DNA from: Pseudomonadota bacterium
Lineage (GTDB): Bacteria > Pseudomonadota > Alphaproteobacteria > UBA8366 > JADFVY01
Assembly: GCA_015222795.1 (NCBI GenBank)
Contig: JADFVY010000433.1
Span: 1-10,455, forward strand
Direction of reading: 5' to 3'
DNA length: 10,455 nt
Shown here: piece by piece, positions 6,408 to 10,455 of the stretch
Layout of the letters: the number at the start of each line of letters is the position of its first letter
Numbering within the stretch: position 1 is the first letter of the stretch
Made by a program: the position numbers and the translations under genes
Notes under the pieces: model-generated
Seen by the model: the letters and a program-made list of their open reading frames with translations, nothing else
Told to the model about the DNA's origin: nothing
Databases searched by the model: none

Positions 6408-7517
6408 ATGAACGAACCCACCTTCCGCTTTTGCGATGAACTCGGCCCGAAGACGGTTCTGCATATCTACCAGCCCTCGCTGGGCCTGAAGGCGATCCTG
6501 GTGGTGGACAACGTCGCCGCCGGGCCGGCGATTGGTGGAGTGCGGATGGCGCCGGACGTTTCGCTGGAGGAATGTTTTCGTCTGGCGCGTTCCATGACCT
6601 TCAAGAATGCCGCCGCCGGGCTGCCCCACGGCGGCGGCAAGTCGGTGATCTTCGCCGACCCGGCCATGGAGCCCGCGCGCAAGCAGGAACTGGTCCGCGC
6701 CTTCGCCCGGGCGATCGGCCCGATTACCGATTATATCGCCGGCCCCGACATGGGTACCGACGAGACCGCCATGGCCTGGATCCAGGACGAGATCGGTCGC
6801 TCGGTGGGCCTGCCGCGCGAGATCGGCGGGATTCCGCTGGATGAGATCGGCGCCACCGGCTATGGCCTGGTGTCGGCGGCGGAGGTCGCGGCGGATCGCG
6901 TGGGGATCGATCTGAAGGGCGCGCGCATCGCCGTGCAGGGTTTCGGCTCGGTCGGTAAGCATGCGGCACGTTTTTTCGCCGAAAAAGGTGCGGTCCTGGT
7001 CGCCGCCGCCGATTCACGCGGGACGGTGGAAAACCCGGATGGGCTGGATGTCGAGGGCCTGATCGCCATCAAGGAACAGGGCGGGCATGTCACCGATCTG
7101 GAAGGCGGTGGCAAGCTGAATGTGGCGGGCATCGTCGGCGTCGATTGCGACATCTGGATCCCGGCCGCGCGGCCCGACGTGATCCACAAGGACAATGCGG
7201 GCGAGGTGAAAGCCAGACTGATCGCCCAGGGCGCCAATATCGGCGTCACGGAAGAGGCCGAGGAGATGCTGGCGGCGCGTGGCGTGCTTTGCATTCCTGA
7301 CTTTATTTCCAATGCCGGTGGGGTCATCTGCGCGTCGGTCGAATATCATGGCGGTACGGAAGGTCAGGCCTTTCAGGCGATCGACGAAAAAATTCGCGCC
7401 AATACCGCGGAAATTCTGGACCGCGCCAAACACTACGCCATCCTGCCCCGTGCCGCCGCCATCGCCATGGCCGCCGAACGCGTCGAGAAGGCGATGAGCC
7501 TGCGACGGTGGGGCTGA
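6408..7517 (+). CDS. Leu/Val/Phe/Glu-type amino-acid dehydrogenase
   Basis: A 369-residue NAD(P)-dependent amino-acid dehydrogenase that reversibly deaminates an L-amino acid to its 2-oxo acid plus ammonium. The N-terminal domain has the substrate-binding Lys66 in MTFKNAAAGLPHGGGKSV and the catalytic Lys78. AGPDMGTDE (111-119) carries the catalytic Asp114. The Rossmann domain has QGFGSVGKHAA (177-187), and SNAGGVI (301-307) lies near the pocket. The length matches leucine/valine/phenylalanine dehydrogenases (about 360-370) rather than glutamate dehydrogenase (about 420 or more). GGGAG (6394-6398), nine bases upstream, selects the ATG at 6408; an in-frame ATG at 6375 lies inside the E2 gene and is rejected. 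It follows E2 by 16 bases, so its 2-oxo acid product is probably the substrate of the E1/E2 complex. Which amino acid it prefers cannot be decided here. Confidence 0.92.
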   Translation: MNEPTFRFCDELGPKTVLHIYQPSLGLKAILVVDNVAAGPAIGGVRMAPDVSLEECFRLARSMTFKNAAAGLPHGGGKSVIFADPAMEPARKQELVRAFARAIGPITDYIAGPDMGTDETAMAWIQDEIGRSVGLPREIGGIPLDEIGATGYGLVSAAEVAADRVGIDLKGARIAVQGFGSVGKHAARFFAEKGAVLVAAADSRGTVENPDGLDVEGLIAIKEQGGHVTDLEGGGKLNVAGIVGVDCDIWIPAARPDVIHKDNAGEVKARLIAQGANIGVTEEAEEMLAARGVLCIPDFISNAGGVICASVEYHGGTEGQAFQAIDEKIRANTAEILDRAKHYAILPRAAAIAMAAERVEKAMSLRRWG

Positions 7518-7580
7518 CAACAACCCCTCTTGCTCCATCCTTCAAGCCGGTTCATTCTGCCGACGGAAACAAAATTGGCA

Positions 7581-7587
7581 GGGAAGG
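7581..7587 (+). promoter_or_regulatory. Shine-Dalgarno fixing the FAD oxidoreductase start
   Basis: GGGAAGG stands seven bases before the ATG at 7595. It supports that start over the in-frame ATG at 7508, which has no comparable site and overlaps the preceding gene. A short CTGCC (7557-7561)/GGCAG (7577-7581) pairing touches its first base, but the stem is too short to claim control. Confidence 0.7.
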
Positions 7588-7594
7588 CGTAGTC

Positions 7595-8932
7595 ATGGAA
7601 TTCGATCCTCTCAAGACGCGCGATCCGGGGCGGGGGCTGGCGCATGCGCCCAGCTACTGGGCGGCGACGGCGGGCGAGGCGCCTGGCGACGACGGGCCGC
7701 TGGACGGCGATATCGAGGCGGATGTCGCGGTGGTCGGCGGCGGCTATACCGGGCTCAGTTGTGCCTACCATCTGGCAAAGGCCGGCGTGAAGGTCGCTCT
7801 GCTGGAGGCCAACCGGCCCGGCTGGGGCTGCAGTGGGCGCAATGGCAGCTTCTCGCATGGCTCGCTCGGCCGGCTTGCCTATGGCGACTGGGTCAAAAGG
7901 TGGGGTGTCGATGCGGCGCGGGCGCTCCATGGCGAGGCCGCGGCGGGATACGCCACGGTGCGCGAACTGATCGCCGAGGGAAATATCGCCTGCGACGTCA
8001 CCGAGGGCGGCTATATGAAAATCGCCCACCGGGAAAGCCGCATCGACTGGCTGCGCGACGAGTTGGCTGTGCTGCGCGATACCTTTGGCGCCAACGTCGA
8101 ACTGCTGGACCGCGACGCGATCGCGGCCGACCATTTCCGGGGCAATGAGGCCTTCGCCGCCCTGCGCCATGCCGATGCGATCGGCCTGCATCCCCTTAAA
8201 TATGCGCAAGGTCTGCTGCGCATGGCGCGCAAGGCCGGGGCCGCGGTCCATTCCGAAAGCCCGGTCGGTGAAATCCACCGGCACGGGGAGGTCCGGGTTC
8301 TGGTGACGCCTGGCGGGCGGGTGCGGGCGCGCGAGGTGGTGCTGGCCATGAATGGCTACGGGACGGAGCAGAACCGCGCGACAGCCGGGCGTCTGTTGCC
8401 CGTACTGTCCAACATCGTGGTGACCCGGCCGATGACAGCGAATGAAAAGGCCGAGGCCAATTTCGTCACCAGCCATATGATGTCCGATACGCGCAAGCTG
8501 CTGAATTATTTCCGCCGCCTTCCCGACGACCGCATCCTGCTGGGCAACCGCGGGCCCTTGCGCCCCACAAATACAGAGATGGACGCCCATCGCACCGAAA
8601 TGCTGGGGACGATCCGTCGCAAATTTCCTGCCCTCCAAGCCATCACCGGGGACTATTTCTGGGGCGGCTGGGTCGCCATTACCATGGACTCGATGCCCCA
8701 TGTTGCAACTGCCTCGGACGACGCGAAACTGCATTACGCCATGGGTTACAACGGCACCGGTGTCTCGGCGGCAAGCCATGCCGGTCGCCGGCTGGCCGAA
8801 CGGCTGACCGGCGAAAACAAGATTCATCCCGTGCTGTCCAGGCCGTTGCCGCGCATACCCTTCGCGGCCTTTCGGCGGCTGGGCCAGGCGGCCCTGTTCC
8901 AATGGTACCGCTGGCGCGACGAACGGGATTGA
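7595..8932 (+). CDS. FAD-dependent oxidoreductase, DAO family (PuuB/DadA-like)
   Basis: A 445-residue flavoenzyme of the D-amino-acid oxidase fold, which oxidises C-N bonds of amines or amino acids. The FAD site is near the N-terminus: ADVAVVGGGYTGLSCAYHL (42-60) with the GGGYTG turn (48-53), Glu71 at the end of the second strand, and GWGCSGRNGS (76-85). The C-terminal FAD/substrate segment is MGYNGTGVSAASHAGRRLAE. The leading YWAATAG segment and the overall length resemble gamma-glutamylputrescine oxidase-like and related enzymes, but the substrate is not determined. The ATG at 7595 has GGGAAGG (7581-7587) seven bases upstream and gives the usual N-terminus; an in-frame ATG at 7508 overlaps the dehydrogenase gene and is rejected. 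It lies 77 bases after the dehydrogenase and 13 bases before the permease, probably in the same transcript. It may feed another nitrogen compound into the same route. Confidence 0.88.
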   Translation: MEFDPLKTRDPGRGLAHAPSYWAATAGEAPGDDGPLDGDIEADVAVVGGGYTGLSCAYHLAKAGVKVALLEANRPGWGCSGRNGSFSHGSLGRLAYGDWVKRWGVDAARALHGEAAAGYATVRELIAEGNIACDVTEGGYMKIAHRESRIDWLRDELAVLRDTFGANVELLDRDAIAADHFRGNEAFAALRHADAIGLHPLKYAQGLLRMARKAGAAVHSESPVGEIHRHGEVRVLVTPGGRVRAREVVLAMNGYGTEQNRATAGRLLPVLSNIVVTRPMTANEKAEANFVTSHMMSDTRKLLNYFRRLPDDRILLGNRGPLRPTNTEMDAHRTEMLGTIRRKFPALQAITGDYFWGGWVAITMDSMPHVATASDDAKLHYAMGYNGTGVSAASHAGRRLAERLTGENKIHPVLSRPLPRIPFAAFRRLGQAALFQWYRWRDERD

Positions 8933-8945
8933 GGCAGGCCGGATC

Positions 8946-9860
8946 ATGACAGTCAAGGTGACCGCATTGCCGCCGCCCGCGGCGGGGCTGGCGATTGGCG
9001 TGCTCTGCGGGCTGGGGGCGACGCTGCTGTGGGCGGGGCAGGTGCCCGTCGTGGCCATTGCGGTGCGCGGCAACCTGCCGGCGGCCGACCTGGTGGCCTT
9101 GCGCTTTATCGTTGCCGGCGTGCTGTTGGCGCCGGTGTTGTGGCAAGGGCGCAAACATGGGCCAATGGCGGGGATCGGCTGGCGGCGCGGCATTATCCTG
9201 TCCCTCACCGGCGGGCCGGCCTTCCTGATGGCGCTGATGGCCGGACTGGTCTACGCGCCGGCCTCGCATAGCGCGGCCATTGTCAACGGCCTGACGCCGG
9301 TGTTTGCGGTGCTGCTGGGCATAAGCCTGCTGGGCTTGCGGCCGGGCGGGCGAGAGCTTACCGGCATCGCCATCGTGATCGCCGGTGTCCTGGCGCTGGG
9401 CTGGCAGAGCCTGATGACCGATATCGCGATGCAAGACGCCTGGCTGGGCGACCTGTTGTTTTTGGCCGCCGCCATCCTGTGGGGTAGTTACACCGTGCTG
9501 TGCCGCCGCTGGGATGTCCATCCCTGGCGCGGGGCCGCGGTTCTCAATGTGCTGGGGGCCGCTTACCTGCCTTTCTGGCTGCTGTTTTACGACAGCCATA
9601 TTCCGGCCGCGCCCTGGGGCGAGATCGTCTGGCAGGGCTTCTACCAGGGCATCGCCACCGGCATCGTCGCGATCGTCATATATTCGCGCGCCATCGCGTT
9701 GATCGGCTCCAGCCTGTCCTCCCTGTTCTCCGCCTTCATTCCGGCGCTGGTCATCCTGATGGCGATCCCAGTACTCGGGGAACAGCCGGCCCCGCTTGAA
9801 TGGATCGGCATCGCGCTGGCCACCGGCGGCATGGTGTTGGCGTTGGCCCGGCGGGGGTAG
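8946..9860 (+). CDS. EamA/DMT-superfamily permease, 10 TM
   Basis: A 304-residue inner-membrane permease of the drug/metabolite transporter superfamily. It has two EamA halves (about 15-152 and 165-301) and ten predicted hydrophobic helices, near 15-35, 46-66, 82-104, 108-128, 137-152, 165-186, 196-214, 230-250, 255-278 and 284-301. Typical features are the ADLVALRF stretch after helix 1, the TPVFAVLLG helix (117-125) and the matching FIPALVILMAIPVLGEQ (264-280). The family often exports amino acids or small metabolites, but substrates cannot be read from sequence. AGG seven bases upstream supports the ATG. It follows the FAD oxidoreductase by 13 bases, so a role with the nitrogen-compound pathway is plausible but inferred. 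Confidence 0.9.
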   Translation: MTVKVTALPPPAAGLAIGVLCGLGATLLWAGQVPVVAIAVRGNLPAADLVALRFIVAGVLLAPVLWQGRKHGPMAGIGWRRGIILSLTGGPAFLMALMAGLVYAPASHSAAIVNGLTPVFAVLLGISLLGLRPGGRELTGIAIVIAGVLALGWQSLMTDIAMQDAWLGDLLFLAAAILWGSYTVLCRRWDVHPWRGAAVLNVLGAAYLPFWLLFYDSHIPAAPWGEIVWQGFYQGIATGIVAIVIYSRAIALIGSSLSSLFSAFIPALVILMAIPVLGEQPAPLEWIGIALATGGMVLALARRG

Positions 9861-9880
9861 GGAAATCTGCGCCAGTGACG

Positions 9881-9886
9881 TATAAT
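9881..9886 (+). promoter_or_regulatory. Consensus -10 box upstream of the HTH gene
   Basis: TATAAT matches the sigma-70 -10 consensus perfectly, 40 bases before the ATG at 9927. No good -35 lies 16-18 bases upstream. The palindrome ATGCGCAT (9885-9892) overlaps the end of the -10 box and could be an operator, for example for autoregulation by the encoded HTH protein; that is inference. It suggests that the regulator has its own transcript separate from the operon. Confidence 0.5.
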
Positions 9887-9913
9887 GCGCATGCTGTGAA
9901 TGGTTGATCGTTT

Positions 9914-9919
9914 AGGAGG
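9914..9919 (+). promoter_or_regulatory. Shine-Dalgarno fixing the HTH regulator start
   Basis: AGGAGG lies seven bases before the ATG at 9927. This strong site selects that start over the in-frame ATG at 9900, which would sit almost on the predicted transcription start. Confidence 0.85.
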
Positions 9920-9926
9920 AATAAAC

Positions 9927-10223
9927 ATGAGCAAGGAAGTATTCGAAGGCATCAAGGCCGGACTGGAGGAAGCGCTGGCCCATATGCGGGGCGAGGAGAC
10001 GGGCGCGGTGGTCCATACCGTCATGGTCCCCGTGGTGGATGTGCGCGCGGTGCGCAAGAAGCTGGGTATGTCGCAGGATGTTTTCGCCCGGCAGTTCGGG
10101 GTCAGCGCGGCCACCGTGCGCAACTGGGAGCAGGGCCGCCGCCGACCCGAAGGCCCGGCCCGGGTGCTGCTGCGGGTTATCGACAAGGAACCCGAAGCGG
10201 TGAAACGCGCGCTGGCGGGGTGA
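9927..10223 (+). CDS. NadS/HigA-like helix-turn-helix antitoxin or regulator
   Basis: A 98-residue DNA-binding protein with an N-terminal helical segment (MSKEVFEGIKAGLEEALAHM) and a C-terminal Xre-type HTH (about 39-74). The HTH runs from VRAVRKKLGMSQDVFARQFG to VSAATVRNWEQGRRRPEGPA. The tail (DKEPEAVKRAL) and overall plan closely resemble the COG2944 type of putative regulator, which includes NadS- and HigA-like antitoxins of type II toxin-antitoxin pairs. Such antitoxins usually have a RelE/HigB-type toxin just beside them. None is present: the 66 bases upstream are too short for one, and the next gene is an MFS transporter. It is therefore a solitary antitoxin-like regulator. It has its own TATAAT and a strong ribosome site and may autoregulate. 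Its targets are unknown. Confidence 0.87.
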   Translation: MSKEVFEGIKAGLEEALAHMRGEETGAVVHTVMVPVVDVRAVRKKLGMSQDVFARQFGVSAATVRNWEQGRRRPEGPARVLLRVIDKEPEAVKRALAG

Positions 10224-10262
10224 GACCGGTAAATCGGGGTGGAGCCCGGCCCGCGCGCGCCC

Positions 10263-10268
10263 TATATT
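10263..10268 (+). promoter_or_regulatory. Possible -10 box of a leaderless MFS transcript
   Basis: TATATT lies seven bases before the ATG at 10276. A start site at the normal distance would fall at or very near the A of the ATG. No Shine-Dalgarno is present in between. TGGAGC (10240-10245), 17 bases upstream, is a weak -35 with three of six consensus positions. A leaderless mRNA is suggested, not shown. Confidence 0.4.
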
Positions 10269-10275
10269 GCTCGCC

Positions 10276-10455
10276 ATGTCCAGTGAACCGACGATAACCG
10301 AAAGCGCCTGGCGCCGGCCTGAAGTCCTGCTGCTGCTGATGGCGGCGGCGTCGCCGATTGCGTTTTCGGCCTGGATGGCGCTGCTGAATAATTTTGCCGT
10401 GGAGCGCGCCGCCTTTACCGGGGCGGAGATGGGGGTGTTGCAGAGCCTGCGGGAA
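10276..10455 (+). CDS. MFS transporter, N-terminal fragment (cut by window end)
   Basis: Sixty codons are visible from the ATG, open to the last base, so the gene continues beyond the window. The product starts MSSEPTITESAWRRPEVLLL, then a hydrophobic first helix (about residues 17-40), then NNFAVERAAFTGAEMGVLQS and LRE. I recall this plan from N-termini of major facilitator superfamily transporters in which the first periplasmic loop runs into a GxLQSLRE segment. Only the first membrane segment is present, so substrate and full length cannot be stated. It begins 52 bases after the HTH gene, possibly on a leaderless transcript, and that gene could regulate it. Confidence 0.72.
   Translation, partial: MSSEPTITESAWRRPEVLLLLMAAASPIAFSAWMALLNNFAVERAAFTGAEMGVLQSLRE

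Noticed and set aside
7508..7594. Upstream start for the FAD oxidoreductase
   Set aside because: It overlaps the dehydrogenase stop, has no good ribosome site, and the ATG at 7595 has GGGAAGG at ideal spacing.
7433..9208. Long minus-strand open frame across the FAD oxidoreductase and into both neighbours
   Set aside because: It is antisense to three well-supported genes, its composition is shadow-like and it has no ribosome site or domain.
9861..9926. A toxin gene upstream of the antitoxin-like regulator
   Set aside because: Only 66 bases are available, and they hold a promoter and ribosome site but no toxin-sized reading frame.

Overview
This is a high-GC, densely coded window that looks alphaproteobacterial. 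The suggestion comes from protein style: a BisC-type molybdoenzyme, a PdhA-type E1 alpha subunit, an E2 ending in DHRVVTG, a PuuB/DadA-like FAD oxidoreductase and a NadS/HigA-like regulator. Short gaps and overlapping stop/start codons also fit. No rRNA, tRNA, CRISPR array, transposase or phage gene was seen. Taxonomy is inferred from memory of families, not from a search. Base 1 falls inside a perfect inverted repeat and base 10455 falls inside a gene, so this is probably a whole metagenomic contig or a cut piece.

Layout. Bases 1-192 are a fold-back: 69-bp perfect arms around a 54-base, imperfectly palindromic core. The right arm holds the end of a minus-strand gene for a cytoplasmic BisC/TorA-like molybdopterin S/N-oxide reductase (160-2484). 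A small VOC (glyoxalase-fold) protein gene (2539-2979) lies just upstream and is probably co-transcribed with it. A 264-base divergent region (2980-3243) follows. It holds a strong bidirectional terminator-like hairpin, two long hairpins sharing the same 9-bp outer stem, and a 16-bp palindrome between them.

On the plus strand, a tight operon encodes 2-oxoacid dehydrogenase E1 alpha (3244-4308), E1 beta (4317-5336), a single-lipoyl E2 (5336-6391) and a Leu/Val/Phe/Glu-type amino-acid dehydrogenase (6408-7517). A DAO-family FAD oxidoreductase (7595-8932) and an EamA/DMT permease (8946-9860) continue in the same direction. A short NadS/HigA-like helix-turn-helix gene with its own TATAAT (9927-10223) and the first 60 codons of an MFS transporter gene (from 10276) end the window.

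How the genes may work together (inference). The amino-acid dehydrogenase would deaminate an amino acid to a 2-oxo acid. E1 alpha/beta with the E2 would decarboxylate that acid to an acyl-CoA. The FAD oxidoreductase could feed another amine or amino acid into the route, and the permease could move a substrate or product. E3 (dihydrolipoamide dehydrogenase) is not in the window and would have to come from elsewhere. No clearly new multi-gene system is evident. The most unusual material is non-coding: the intergenic hairpin set and the terminal fold-back.
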